Shown here one piece after another: positions 45,481 to 57,878 of a stretch of 64,000 bases of DNA (positions within the stretch are counted from its first letter, which is position 1; the number at the start of each line of letters is the position of its first letter). The DNA is from Earliella scabrosa. Its lineage: Eukaryota > Basidiomycota > Agaricomycetes > Polyporales > Polyporaceae. The notes under the pieces were generated by a model. That model was not told the origin of the DNA, did not search any database, and was given only the letters and a program-made list of their open reading frames with translations. The position numbers were made by a program, and so were the translations under genes. Where the stretch lies: positions 372,001 through 436,000 of the forward strand of contig JABYQQ010000016.1 of NCBI GenBank assembly GCA_022605405.1, written 5' to 3'.

Positions 45481-47885
45481 ATGGCCGAGCCACAAGCACT
45501 CTACGCGACTGACGAGGCAAGCATGTCATTTGCCTGGCGATAGAGGTCATGCTGACACTGCGTCGTAGTATGGACGGCCGTTCATCATCTTGCGAGAACA
45601 AGCGAAGAAGACGAGGACGCATGGTGTAGAGGCAATCAAAGTAAGTTATTGCCCTCTAGTCAGTGCTGCCTGTGCTGAGGAGCTACTCAGTCACATATTC
45701 TCGCCGCGAGAACAGTTGCGAACATCGTCCGTACATCGCTTGGGCCAAGAGGTGTGAATGCACTTCCTCACATCCGCCTTCGTCCCTCTCATCTAGCTAT
45801 GGTCCCCGACTAGGTCTCGACAAGATCCTTATCTCTCCTGATGGCGAAATTACTGTGACAAACGATGGCGCAACCATCCTCTCGCAGATGGAAGTGGAGC
45901 ACCAAATCGCGAAGTTGCTTGTGCAGCTCTCAAAAAGTCAGGACGATGAGATCGGGGACGGTACTACTGGTGTAGTAGGTGAGTAATATCGTTCAAGGGT
46001 TACGACCGATCTTGCAACTTCCCCTAGTACTCGCTGGTGCTCTCCTGGAGCAAAGTCAAGAGTTGCTGGACCGGGGCATCCACCCAATTCGGATAGCAGA
46101 TGGCTTCGACCGTGCATGTGCAGTAGCGGTTGAGCATCTAGATCAGATATCCGACCGAGTACGCTTCTCGCAAGAAGACACCTCAAATCTCCTGAAGACC
46201 GCCATGACGAGTTTGGGTAGTAAAATGTGCGTGCGCCCCGCTCCTTCCCCGTTCCTTTACGCGTTCCACGCCTTTCACTCTCCATCTCGTCCCCCACGTG
46301 CAAGCCTCCCATGCAGTGCGAGCTGCAGAGTCGAGGATTCGTGACCCTGTGCAGGCATTCACCCTTCGTGCCGTTTACACTTGGTCGTGCATCTCCCCGA
46401 ACCCCGTCAAGGGTCTATTTCGTCTACATCCTCAGAATTCGAAACATGATTGTCTAGACACTGACGCGTCTCCAGCGTGTCGAAAGAGCACCAACACTTT
46501 GCCGAGATCGCCGTACAAGCAGTGATGGCTGTAGCAGATCTCGAGCGGAAAGATGTGCCTTTCGACCTGATCAAGGTGGACGGGAAGGTCGGAGGCTCGC
46601 TCGGTGAGACGACGCTCATCCGCGGCGTGCTCATTGACAAGGACATGTCGCACCCACAAATGCCGAGCTCCGTGCGCGACGCCAAGCTTGCGATCCTCAC
46701 TTGTCCTTTCGAGCCGCCACGACCAAAGACGAAGCATCACCTAGAGATTACGAGCGTGGACGAGTACAAGAAGCTCCGCGAGTACGAAAAGGGCAAGTTC
46801 GAGGATATGATCAAGCGCGTCAAGGACACGGGCGCAAACCTGGTCATCTGTCAGTGGGGTTTCGACGACGAGGCCAACCACCTGCTCATGCAGAACGAGC
46901 TCCCTGCTGTGCGATGGGTCGGCGGACCTGAGATCGAGGTATGTACTTCTTGTTAGCGTTTTGATAAGCTCGGTCTAAACTTACCCATGTACTAGCTGAT
47001 CGCCATCGCGACAAATGGACGGATCGTTCCTCGTTTCGAGGACCTCGCACCTCAGAAGCTCGGTCGCGCGGGCCTGGTCCGTGAGCTCACGTTCGGGACG
47101 ACTCGCGATAAGATGCTCGTCATCGAAGAGTGCGCGAATGCACGGACAGTCACGGTCTTTGTTCGGGGAAGCAACAAGATGGTGCGAGTTCCTGTCCTCT
47201 AAGCTCCGCACAATGCATGATCTGACTTACATCGTGTCATGTACAGATCGTCGACGAGGCGAAGCGTGCCCTGCACGATGCGATCTGCGCCGTACGGAAT
47301 CTGGTTGTAGACGATCGGGTCGTGTACGGTGGTGGCGCGGCCGACATCAGTTGTTCGCTCGCTGTGGGCAAGGCGGCAGATGACGTGCGTCTTGTTTCCT
47401 AGCATCGCCCTCTCCTTACTGATCGAACTCTCTCATTCAGATTCCATCGATTGAGCAATACGCCATGCGCGCATTCGCCTCGGCCCTCGACGCCATCCCC
47501 CTCGCGCTCGCGGAGAACAGCGGCCTGTCCCCCATCGAGACCCTCGCAGAGGTCAAGAGCAGGCAGGTGAAGGAGAGCAGCCCGACACTCGGCATCGACT
47601 GTCTGGGCAAGGGCGAGAACGGTGCGCACGAACCTTCGCACACGACGTATCGAGTGACTGATATCTCGCCACGCGATAGACATGAAGAAGCAGAACGTGT
47701 ACGACCCGCTGATTTCGAAGCGGCAGCAGTATCTGCTCGCGACACAGCTCGTGCGCGCGGTGCTGAAGATCGGTGAGTGACTGTTCTCCCAGAATGTGGG
47801 AATGTGGAAGAGTGAACGTCGCTGACAAATCCTTTTGTCCATTACAGACGACGTGATCGTTGCTGGAGAGGCCGACGCAGAATAA
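45481..47885 (+). CDS. CCT5: Chaperonin CCT/TRiC subunit epsilon
   Basis: About eleven short exons. The chain reads [78 protein letters not shown] (nucleotide site), [69 protein letters not shown] and [19 protein letters not shown], ending [15 protein letters not shown] and the GGG-containing block near the end are the ATP-binding elements of group II chaperonins. [15 protein letters not shown] and the order of blocks identify the epsilon subunit. It helps fold actin and tubulin in the cytosol as part of the 16-mer. About 560 residues, the usual length. Confidence 0.95.
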
Positions 47886-48091
47886 AAAAGAACGTGACGT
47901 GTATTATAGACACTGGCAGTATGCGAGCTGTAGATCGCTACAACGCGCAAACGATTGTGAGAGGTAACGACAGTGGAGAGGTAAGCAGTCAAGGAGCGAT
48001 TGGCCAGATGAGCTGGATGGAGGCCAGAACCGGGGCCAGAGAATAGACGGGGGGCGGCCGCTATGTCGCGATGAAGCTAAGCAGATGTAGT

Positions 48092-48994
48092 TCAATGGCC
48101 ACTGTCGGCGCAGTCGTGGTGGTTACCCATGACCTCCTCTCCGTCATCGAACGTTGTGTCGACAGACACCGCTTCTCCCTCAATGCTTCCTGAGCCCTCA
48201 TCGCCGGTGGCATTTTGACTTTCCTGACAGTCGTCACCGACAGGTTCAACACCACCTTCGTCGCTCGCGCTCACGACTCGCGCTGACTGTTCGTCCTTTT
48301 GGGCCGGGTAATCTAGATCTCCCTCGCCGCAGTCACCCTCCGAGATCGACCGTGGGAGCTAGAATGTCGGGGTAAATACGAGAGGGCGTCGCGAGGGAGC
48401 GGGCTCGGGGTGGGAGGAAGCTTATCCTTTGGATCCTATACAGACGAGCGCTTGTTCAGAACGAGAGTACATCGGGAGGATTTTGGAGGTGAATACCAGA
48501 TGGAAGGGCGGTCGGAAGATCCCTCCTGGACTGTGTCTGGCCTGGACAGAGCGTATCTTGTGGGGGTGGGTGATTGGCATGGTCTTAGGGGCCTCATCCC
48601 TAGTATCCTGGATGGCACGGCCCGGTTCGTGAGCACGTTGCGTAGTCTTAAGGAGGACGTACCAGTATGACGCAACTGCCACCGAGGCCACACCCTCTTC
48701 TAGGCGGGTTCTCGTGCCCCGGAACGTGGCGGCGGTCGAGCTCGTCGGGGCCTACATCGGGAGGAGGCACATCTTGAAGATGCTGCGTAATTGATTCAGT
48801 GTGGAAGAGGCATCAGGAAGACTTTAGACTCGAGATACCGGGATACCAATCGGACCACCTGGGCCCTGCAGGAAAGGCGGCAAGCCTCCATGGCCCGGAA
48901 CGTGGTACAAGTCCAGACTCGGCGTGGGCCGCGCCATGGCCTGCATGAGCGCGAAGAATACGAGTGTAATGGTGAGCAGACCTGCTGCGAGCAT
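48092..48994 (-). CDS. Secreted protein with HVPGH repeats and an acidic tail
   Basis: Four exons (48994-48839, 48782-48663, 48607-48497, 48358-48092) join in phase to 217 codons. Residues 1-21 (MLAAGLLTITLVFFALMQAMA) form a signal peptide. The mature start reads RPTPSLDLYHVPGHGGLPPF; exon 2 repeats the idea with PDELDRRHVPGHENPP and then a Gly/Cys stretch (GCGLGGSC). The last exon is acidic and Ser-rich (SEGDCGEGDLDYPAQKDE, GDDCQESQNATGDEG) and ends DCADSGH. An alternative use of a TAG acceptor at 48436 would give a different, basic tail. TATAAA lies about 105 bases upstream. No family recognised; a secreted peptide precursor is possible. Confidence 0.6.
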
Positions 48995-49983
48995 AGTGGA
49001 AGAAGTCGAAATGAGAAGGGTTAGAAAGAGATAAGATGGGTTTGTGAGGTGAATGTAGACGCACTCTGTTATGAAGCCTCACCCTAGCGAGTCACACCCC
49101 TTTATAACCGAAGGGGGACGTAGCATCACTGGAGGTGAGGAGGCTACGAAGCTCTTCACCTGCGCAAGCTGCGACTCGAACGGCGGCTCCCGCTGTGCTG
49201 GAGGTGAACGGATATCGTGGACGGATAGTCTGGGCCAAAATAGATCCAGTCTGTCAGTGAAAGCTGAGCCTGGTATTTGTGGGCACGTTGACATGGTGAT
49301 GTGTTGGTAACTCGTCGAGACAAAGATGGTAGTTAAAGGAGTGACCAGCGTTCTCGCACTGCAAAAGCTTGCTCGACATATCTAGACACTGTTCTGTCAA
49401 CATATGGACTGACATTGGTCGAGCATGTAAGTTATGGGAATGCACTCACTTTCGGTGGTATCGGGAAACATATCGTTCGAAGACAGCTATGAGACTTTGA
49501 ATCCACTTTGAGCCGTGAAGTGGTGCGCAGGATGCATAGCTCAAGTTGTCACAGACAAACCGCCAAACCGTGCATTCTCGTGCCCAATGCCAGGCATCGC
49601 ATACCTCCTGACGTCCATCGACAACACAGGAACGGCGCATTATCTGTCAGTGACATACGACCTATGGATGAATCATCACCACATTTGCGTGAAGTTCCAC
49701 TGGCGTCATCTCTGTCTTCACCTCAAGTGTGCGCCTCGTCGCTCCTGGACCAGCACCGGCAATAAACTACAAAGCCAGGTCAGGAGGACGAGTGCAAAGA
49801 ATAAGGTCTCGTTCTCTCGGTGTTCACAATTTGTACCACCCACGTCTAGTAAACGGAAGCTCGGCTGTCGGAAACCGTACTGCCATACAAATGCCGATTC
49901 TAGCGTCATCTGTGGAGCACCCCATTAGCATCACAAAAGACCAACAATCCACATCCACGCACATCTCCTGCCCTCGTAGAGTC
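48995..49983. other. Gene-poor stretch before the F-box/ankyrin gene
   Basis: About 1 kb. TATAAA (minus strand, 49101-49106) belongs to the secreted protein gene. A plus-strand open frame (49515-49928) is Cys/His-rich but has no in-frame ATG at its head and no splice support. Confidence 0.4.
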
Positions 49984-50958
49984 TCATCGGCTCATGAGGA
50001 GCACCGTCTGCATGTCCGGCACACACCCCTTCTCCTTCATGAAGTACTCCACAATATCGCGTGCGTCGCACTTTACCGCGGTTTTCAACATCTCCAGGCT
50101 GATCGTCAGTCTATCACCGAGCTTCCGCCTCTTCGTGCCTCTCGACGGTACGTCCGCTGCTCCTCGACCGCTCTTCTGTCCCGATGCGTCATCCCCGTCT
50201 TGTCGTCTGCGTTTCTTCGAGCCGCTGGATATAACCACGGCTTGTTCTTGATACGCATCAGGTCCATCGCGCTCGATGAGCATCCGTACAAGTGGAAGGC
50301 TCTTCCGACGGATCGCTACTGTCACCGCCAGACCGCCCTTGCACTCCGGGGACGCTCCGTGCGAGAGGAGAAAACGGATCAAAGGGACGAACGCCGAGTA
50401 CACCGCTCTTGTAAGCGGATATCCATCGTATGAGTCGGCCGCTATCGGCGGTATGCGCGGATGAGTAGATAGGAAGCGAAGGAACGGAAGCGGTTCGTCT
50501 TCCTCTGTCCATGGGGGCTCGCCAGATGTATCGCGGGGTGCGAGGGTCCGGAAGAGACGGCGTGGCAGCACGGTCTGCATGCGTTGTTTCCCATCTGTTG
50601 TTGAATTTTCTCGACATGACGGGCTACGGAGTATGGCCTCGAGGACTTCGCGGGTGCACAGGGGATATCGGAGGACCCGGGAGAAGAAACCGAACGCGCG
50701 CGCACTGGCAGACTGGGCGGTGGCTTCTTCGTAGCATCCAATGAGATATTCTGCATGCAATGTAGTAGGGGCGGACTTGAACACTGCATGGAGGTGCTTG
50801 CAAGTCAAGGGAAGCGCGGGGCACAGCGCGAACGTGTGGATTTCGTAGAGGAGCTACACACGAAATTTTCATTAATAGGCGATGACTATCATACCAATCT
50901 ACACATGCATGCGCACCTCTACAGGAAGATGGTCTAATCCTAATGTGTGCCGTGACAT
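49984..50958 (-). CDS. F-box-like protein with ankyrin-type repeats
   Basis: Exons 50958-50917 and 50853-49984 join in phase to 303 codons. The spliced N-terminus reads LDHLPVE then LLYEIHTFALCPALPLTCKHLHAVF, an F-box-like helix set (LPxELLxxI ... CKxLH) split by the intron. Around 158-212, GYPLTRAVYSAFVPLIRFLLSHGASP and AVTVAIRRKSLPLVRMLIERDG are ankyrin repeats, with a further degenerate one near the end (TAVKCDARDIVEYFMKEKG). A basic Lys/Arg stretch (GSKKRRRQ, GTKRRKLG) lies between and could be a nuclear signal. F-box proteins recruit substrates to SCF ubiquitin ligases; the substrate is unknown. Confidence 0.82.
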
Positions 50959-51420
50959 ATATGTTCCGGCGGTTCCAATTGTTGCTTAGGCAAAGTGTGA
51001 ACTGGTGGCTTGAATGAGCTTGAATGACGGTCGATCGACGATGGCCCTAGGAGGTTTCGCGAGCGGTTTCATAAGCGCCGGTGGCGCTGCCACGTGGACT
51101 TATCTTCCCGTTTTAGCCACTGAAGTTACGGAACGCTTGAGCTGTAGGCTGCTGTACAGACCTGAATACGCCCAGAGACTGCACAGAGAGCAATCCCGTC
51201 AAGACAGCGCAGAAGGGTTTTTCTACCGTCATTGGTGGTGGCTGTGTTCCAATGCCGTGAAAATATTGAGACTCCGACGTTCCCACGGAGGACCTCAAGC
51301 TTATAAACCAAAGGGGCAGGCATAGTTCGATAAATACCACCCTAATCATCCCAGTACGTGAATCCGTTCAACCTCTGAATATCTCACTAAAAGGAAGATC
51401 TCCACGCAGCAGCGCTGAAA
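50959..51420. other. Divergent promoter of F-box/ankyrin gene and WD40-3
   Basis: About 0.46 kb with no supported gene. No obvious copy of the GACGAGACGCGTC motif of the other WD40 promoters was found. Confidence 0.45.
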
Positions 51421-53218
51421 ATGCCAACCGCAAGACCATGGACAGAAACGACGCGACCTCACGCCCGATCATCTCGTCTTTCGCGTTTCCAGAACGTTAA
51501 CAGCGTTGCTGCCTCGGCCAATCATGAGAGGTCTACCGCAGAAGTGATACACCAAGCCCGCTGCGAGGTCACCACTCGCAGAATCTCCTCCCCGGTTGTG
51601 GCTCAGGTTTCATCCGGATCCTCTTGTCTCGCTGTCCTTGCGATGGTCAGGCGCCAAGAACTCAAGTACCCAGTCCTTCACTACTACCGTCTCGACGAGG
51701 GCGCAGATCCAGCATACGCGGAGGGCGTTACCATCTTCACAGAACTTTCCGATATTGCATATCATATGACTACAGATGAGGACCGCAAGCTGCTCTTCGT
51801 GGCCGACGGTGCCCGGGTCAAGTCGTTCAAATGGGACACTAACATCGAGATTCGTACGCATGAAGAGAGCACCGGCGCGGCCGTTCACACCATGCGGTGC
51901 GACCGGTACGAGGGCGCTATCGAAGTGCTCCCCGACGGTCGGCTCGTCCGCGCAGGCAGAGGCGAAGTCGCGATTTGGAACCTGGATGAGCTTGAGACGC
52001 ACGAGGGAGGAAAACGTGTTGGGGAAGGGCGGTTCGTCGAGTATGGTCTGTTCGACGAAGAGCGCACCGGTCCATGGGAGAAGTCGACAGGAAGCCATCC
52101 CACCACGACGATCAAGCTCGAAGACAAGAATCTCTATCCATGGGTCTTCCACTTCCACCGACCTGCTGGAAAGCTGCTCGCCGGGGAGAATGCGAATCGA
52201 TCAAAAAGGTACGGGTGTGCTGTTCTCGATCTGGAACATGGCGGACGCACGGCCGTTCGATTCCTCGGGCACGGTGGGCATATACACGGCTTCTCTTCGA
52301 GTCCAGGGGATCCCAAGGCGTTTGCGACTGCGTGCTCCGACTCGCACGCTAGGATCTTCGATGTGCGCACTCCACGTCCGACTATGACGATCAAGAGCGT
52401 CCGCGACGGAGAGGCATGCCCCGACGTTGTGTTCATCCACCCTGACGGCATCCCTAGTGCGTCTTCCGAACACTCTTCTCTCCTAACTGTACTCGCATGC
52501 TGACGTCCGCGCCACGTTGCCATGATATGTCTAGCCTTGTTCACAGGTGCTGATGATAGCCACTGCGTCAAGCTATGGGACCTCCGCGCGCGTGCCGTGG
52601 TCTATGAGCTCTCGACGGGCAACAACAGCGTGCAATCGCTCGGATGGGATTCGAAACGATCGACGCTCTATGCTGCCACCGAGCGCGATTTCTACAGTCT
52701 CACTGGGCAGTCTCTGTACCGCACAGCCGATATCCCGCCATGGGGCAAGCTGGACCCCGATGAAGATTCTAGGTCGCGGAAGCGCGCCCGACCTGCTGGT
52801 GCGACCGCGAGTGGGAGCCGCAAGGTTCGACGACGCCAGTCTAGCGCTGATGACGACGGAAGCGGCGGGAACGACTCTGAGGAAGACGGCGGTGACAACA
52901 CGGGCGATGACTTCTCAGAAGACGACGACGACGATGATGATGATGATGACGACGACGACGACGACGAGGGCTGGGCCTCTGACTATGACAACTCCGATAG
53001 TGGCGTGTACGTCTGGCCGAAGCAGGCATCGCACAAGGAGGACTACTACGGATACACTTATGACGCGCCTGGACACTCATTGTGTACGCATCCGTATCTC
53101 TTGCTCCCCTGAAAGATGCTGACTCCTTGCCTCAGTCAAGTACCAGTTCAAGGAGATGCCCGACCCCAAGGTGCTCCCCGTTTACAAGCGTACGCGGCAG
53201 GCCAGACGGTGGTGGTGA
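51421..53218 (+). CDS. WD40-repeat protein 3, short N-terminus and long acidic insert
   Basis: Exons 51421-52456, 52535-53083 and 53136-53218 join in phase to 555 codons. It starts at the point that corresponds to exon 3 of WD40-1 and -2, so the first helical region (two exons) is missing. WD-type blades follow: IEVLPDGRLVRAGRGEVAIWNL, RFLGHGGHIHGFSSSPGDP, CSDSHARIFDVRTP, FTGADDSHCVKLWDLRARAVVYEL and SVQSLGWDSKRSTLYAAT. A Lys/Arg/Ser stretch (SRKRARPAGATASGSRKVRRRQ) and then a 15-residue Asp run sit before the last segment. Positions of the last two introns match WD40-1, confirming common descent. Most divergent of the three and about 24 kb from the nearest. Confidence 0.86.
52921..52965 (+). 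repeat. (GAC/GAT)15 microsatellite coding for poly-Asp
   Basis: Four GAC, five GAT and six GAC codons in a row inside WD40-3. Frame-neutral length change is likely between strains. Confidence 0.85.
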
Positions 53219-53541
53219 TGGCAGTCGACCCCAGAATCTCGTGTGCATCGATGTTTGTATCCAAGGCGTAGGGTTTACTGTTCAACTCTACATCTCGAGT
53301 AGAGTCTGATTTTCCGCGTCGATCTTAACTTCTCGAAGTAGCAGTGTGATGGAAGGCGGCCTGCAGGCACGGAGCTTCCTAAGGACTCCATTACCAGTCT
53401 TTAGCGGTCAGGCTTTAAGTTGAGTAGTCTAAGCGAAAGTCGGTCCAGATAGACTAAATTGCAATCGCAATGAATTTGAAGTGATCGTCGTCGCAATATC
53501 GTACACCCATTATATGTGCCATGCATGTCATCAGCGACCGC
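53219..53541. other. Spacer between convergent WD40-3 and MFS transporter genes
   Basis: About 0.32 kb, untranslated ends; nothing else seen. Confidence 0.5.
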
Positions 53542-55775
53542 TCAAGCTGACTTCTCGTCGAGCTTCAAGTTATCGTGGTCGAGCTTACTGCGCGTTGCGG
53601 CAGATTCGAGCACATCGTGGGCATCCACCTCGTCGCCAAAGATCTCTGCCATCTGCTCAAGGGTTTTTCCTGAAGAAAGGAGCCGTGCATCAGAGTCGAG
53701 CGGGGCCACATCGAGTGAGCGATAATGGTCACCTTTGGTCTCGGGGAAGAAGAGAGTGATGATAAAGAAGTCCACCGCGTTCAGGACGATGAATACGAGG
53801 TAGTACCTCCACGAGATGTTCGTGATAGCAATGTTCGAAACCTGAAGGCAGCGAGTCGAAGGCGATACCCATGTCAGTCATACCACGATACACACAAGGA
53901 TTATACGCACCTGAGAGAAGAGGACATTGAACGCCCAGTTCGCACATGTAGCCACGCTGGTCCCGATCGAGCGTGTCCTGGTGGGGAACACTTCAGACGC
54001 CAACACCCAGCTCACGGGGCCGAAGCTCAGCGAGAAGAAGATGCTAGTGAGGAATATCATGGCGATGCCTGCGCGTTGTGCGACCAAGTTCGTGGACTCC
54101 TCAGGGGGGAACGACGCGACGATGGCGGTCAGGATGGAGTAGGTCACGACGAAGCTCCCAGCGCCGAACATCAGGGGCTTCTTCCGACCCACCGTGTCGA
54201 GAACCAGGGTGATGAAGCTGAGATGAACCCGTCAATGTCAGCTTTCGCAGTGAAGACGCATATATCGATGACGCACAAGAAGTTAGTTATCGGGCCAACG
54301 GCGCCATAAATGCCCTGAACGAGCAACGATTGGCCCGCACTAAGGCCCAACGCCCTGTACATCGACGGCCCAAAGTAGTTGATGACGTTGATGCCCGAGA
54401 ACTGGCCAAAGACTTGCACGCCGACGGCGACGAGCGTGCGCCGGAGCATGCCCCGCGTCGCCCAGAGGTCGGACAGCGAGCGCGAGCGGACGAGCATCTC
54501 GGCCTTGATCGTCTCCTGCATCTCCGCGAATTCGGCGTCGGCCGCGGCGTGCGCCTCCGCCGTCGTCCCGTGCAGCTTGTGCACGACGGCGCGCGCTTCT
54601 TCTTCTCGTCCGTGCTCGAGCAGCCAGCGGGGTGAGCGTGGCATCCATGGGCTGCCGGCAAGAAGGAGCAGAGCGGGCGCGAGCTGTGCAAGGTGTCGAT
54701 GAGGAGTCGCCTCTTGTATGACTGTTGGAATGTTCACTCACTTGTAGACCCAGAGGCAGGCGCCACTGCGTGTTGCCTTCGAGGTACTGACAAGCGTAGC
54801 CGACCCAGTTTGCGACGATGAAGCCGATACCAATCATTTGCTGGGTCAGACCCACGACGAAGCCACGGTGCTTTGGAGGCGCAATCTCCGTCTGATGAAG
54901 ACAAGGTCAGAATCGTGACAATGAGAGATCGTATTTCCGTGTGCCTACGTTGTAAAGCGGTACCGTCATCGACAAGACACTGAGAGAGACCGCGGTGAGT
55001 ATGGGAGATCCGGACGAGACGCACAACATACCCGATCGCGACACCGGCGATGATACGCCCGATCAGCATGCAGGCGAAGTTGTTAGCTCCCGCCTGCATC
55101 GCGCATCCCCACAGCGAGATGATGGTACCGATCTATGTCCCAAGATTTCGTCAGGTACATCCTCTGTCAGTGGGTGGTGCGGCTCTTACCTGGACGGTCC
55201 GAATACGTCCAAATCTGTCATTCGTCCTGCAGAACGGTCAAGTGGGGGAACAGGACAGAGGTGTGCTTGACGCGTACCAACCCGCGCCCATGGCTCCGAA
55301 GAAGCAGCCGCCTGTCATGAATATGATGTCAGTCTATCGGCTCGTCGAGCATGAGTGTCTATCGTCTAGACGCACCTGTGAAGGTGGACACGACTGCTCC
55401 GGACAGACTGTCATAGTTTCCAGGATTGTTGATGAAACCCTTGAAGGCCGAAAAGGTGATGACAGATGCGATGATACCACTGTAGGACACGATCGTGCAG
55501 TCAATTATGCGTCGACCCTGAAGTACAAGCGCCACGTCTAGCCTTACCTGTCATATCTGTGCACGGAGGAGGAAGGGTCAACAGATGACTAAGCGACGGC
55601 GGCCGCCATGCTGGCAGACGGCGATCCTACTTACCCAAACAAGAAGGAGCCTAACCATCGCGGAGGACGTCAGCGTCTTCCAGAAGACCATACTGGGCTC
55701 GGGGACATTAGAACGCGAACGCCACTCACCGATTGCGCAGAACACGGCGAGAAAGATGTTGTACACGCGCCCCAT
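53542..55775 (-). CDS. MFS sugar transporter (sugar porter family)
   Basis: About ten exons give roughly 530 residues with twelve expected membrane helices. Landmarks: MGRVYNIFLAVFCAIG, then SFLFGYDSGI (helix 1), GGCFFGAMGAGW, NDRFGRIRTVQ (loop 2-3 signature), GRIIAGVAIG, NTEIAPPKHRGFVVGLTQQ, EGNTQWRLPLGLQ, PRSPRWLLEHGREEEA (sugar porter PESPR-type signature, here PRSPR), GQFSGINVINYFGP, DTVGRKKPLMFGAG, FGPVSWVLASEVFPTRTRSIG and FFPETKG. The cytosolic tail ends KLDEKSA. It imports a hexose or related sugar by proton symport; the substrate cannot be told. Several exons are tiny (YDS is split over three). The ATG at 55775 is the first in frame. Confidence 0.92.
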
Positions 55776-56711
55776 GGTCGTCACGCCCGCCGTCAGTGTC
55801 GTATCGTATCCTAGTCAGACCGCCGTTCAGCGTTCGGGTCAGCGCAGAGCAAAACGTCGCACGTCTGCTAGTCGAGGGCTTATATAGCACGTCTGACACC
55901 TGGATCAACGGTTCTCTGGCACACCCGTTCGCGATACGCGAAGCCTGGTCTATCAGCATGCCGGTAGATGTTCGGAGTCGTGCCGTGAGACCCAGGGCCA
56001 TGAGCGACGGGAGCACAAGAGCTGGTCATAAGACCAACCATGCTGGTGCCCAACACGCACTGAATATGAACTTGAACGTGCAGCGCCCATTTGTGTTGCG
56101 CGGCGCGTAACCTCGGCGGCCCGGGGGAGCAGCGGAGCGCGGGAGAGCGGGGAAGGCTCGGAGCTTTTGCACGTCAGGCGCGCATCCTTATGGTGGATGA
56201 TGTGCTTGTGTGGGGTCGCATCAGAAGTGGGCGAGCCCGATTGTGGGGTGGATCACTCAGTGCGGAGAACATAATGACCGCGTAAAGACGGAAAGGAGCA
56301 TGCCTATAGGCTATCAGGGCCCAGGGGCTTCTAGCCTGAAAAGCACATACGTACGAGTGTACAGACATTACGAGGTGTAAGGCCTTATGGCCAAGCGATG
56401 GCAGGCCAAGTTAGCCGGAGGCCAGATGTACCGCATGAGCTTCCAGTTGCGGGGAGGTGAACACTCGCCTCCGCAATTATGGTGTGCCACAGCTGGTGGG
56501 ATATGGTTGAACACCCGGCTGCCCTGGAACGGGCGAATTCGATGCCTTGGAGGTGCGATTGGCAGCGTTGCTACACTATCGGAAGTCGACTGATTGTACA
56601 ATTGGGTCGCGTGCGCTGTTGTTACAATGATCATGCGGACTGCTCTGCGTTCAAGGGTTGCTCTTCGATCTCCTGTGGGAAGTAGAGGGGGAGAAGCGAC
56701 CTATACAACCA
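55776..56711. other. Stretch between the MFS and macro-domain genes
   Basis: About 0.94 kb holding the MFS promoter and the 3' end of the macro-domain gene. Short open frames lack support. Confidence 0.45.
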
Positions 56712-57878
56712 CTACGGGTTGAGCTCTGGCAGCATGACAGTGATGATGATCACATACTCGTATACTGCTTTGTCGCCGTCGCTCCAGACTACGAAGATGG
56801 CGCGGTCAAGCTATAAGTATAGGACGCGTTCCCCGGGTGAGCTTTCATATCGTTGGTAAATCTGCACAGGAGGACTGACTTTGTCGCCGTCAGCGGTGTC
56901 TAGAAACCGTCTTACCACATCTAGAGCAATATGTGTGGCATCTTTGATCGGGTAGCCGTAGATGCCTGTCGAGATAGACGGAAACGCCTGCATAGGAGGT
57001 ATCAGGCAAATGCCAGAATTCTACGATGGATGTTGAAAGGGATGACGAACGATGTGTTTCAGAGAGTTGTCGACAGCGAGTTGAAGGCTGGTCTGGTAGC
57101 AGGACTCCAGCTGCTCTGCTTTTTGCTCGGCATGTGTCGATGAGTATATGGGGCCGACAGTGTGTATAACGTGGCGACTGCGGAGAGGGAGTCGGAGGTG
57201 CCCAAACTCGAGGATCAAGCGAGTGGCGCGTACGATGGTAAATCATATCCCTTGGTGATCTTCGCACTTCCAGTCTCGCAACCGTTCAGCTTCCGACCTA
57301 GACAATGTCGCTCAGTGCAACGTCGCATCAGAAGACGCGTCGACGACTCACATTCTTCCAGAAGGCCGGGACCTGCGGCAGCATGGATGGCGCCGTCGAC
57401 TTATACAAGGGCAGAGTCCAGACCGGGCGAACGCACACGAGCTCACGAACATAAACTGCAAAGGATGGATATAGTAACTCACCGCCTCCACCACCTGCGT
57501 GTACATTGCAATACAAATCGTCGCGACGGAACGCCGTATGTCATGTTCTGGGAATGGAAGGAGGATATAATGAAACGACCCACCCAAGAGACTCCGGTTG
57601 GCTGCATTGACTATGCAATCGACATCCAATCTCGTGATATCGCCTTGACTGAGCATGCGCAGACACATGGATAGCGCGACGGAAATGGCACAACGCCGTT
57701 GTGCGGCGGGTCAATCAAGCCGCACATGCCGGTTCTCATCCTCCACTCACTACAACGACACCCTGTCGAGCAGGGCGGCCTTCGGAGGGTAGCGGTGCTT
57801 CGCAGCCTCGACGCCTTTGAGCACGCCCGACTTGTAGAGCTCGCGCAGCGTTGGGATCTTGGCAAGTCCGACGGACAT
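56712..57878 (-). CDS. Macro-domain (ADP-ribose-binding) protein, MACROD type
   Basis: Eight exons including one of 12 nt (57483-57494) rebuild a complete macro domain of about 230 residues. Order: [39 protein letters not shown] (ligand loop 1), [19 protein letters not shown] (the Gly loop is supplied by the 12-nt exon), [47 protein letters not shown] (loop 2) and [14 protein letters not shown]. It ends PELNP. The Asn of the NAAN motif and the Asp of GVDGAIH, catalytic for hydrolysis of mono-ADP-ribose and O-acetyl-ADP-ribose in MACROD enzymes, are present. The ATG is at 57878; the frame above has only a TTG. Head-to-head with the STK32-like gene, 245 bases apart. Confidence 0.92.
57483..57494 (-). 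other. 12-nt micro-exon of the macro-domain gene
   Basis: GT-GGT-GGA-GGC-G between a CAG acceptor and a GTGAGT donor. It supplies the middle of the LLGGGGVDGAIH loop; skipping it would keep the frame but remove four loop residues. Confidence 0.8.

Noticed and set aside
49515..49928. Cys/His-rich plus-strand frame of 137 codons
   Set aside because: Starts with GTG, no splice or family support, low-quality codon use.
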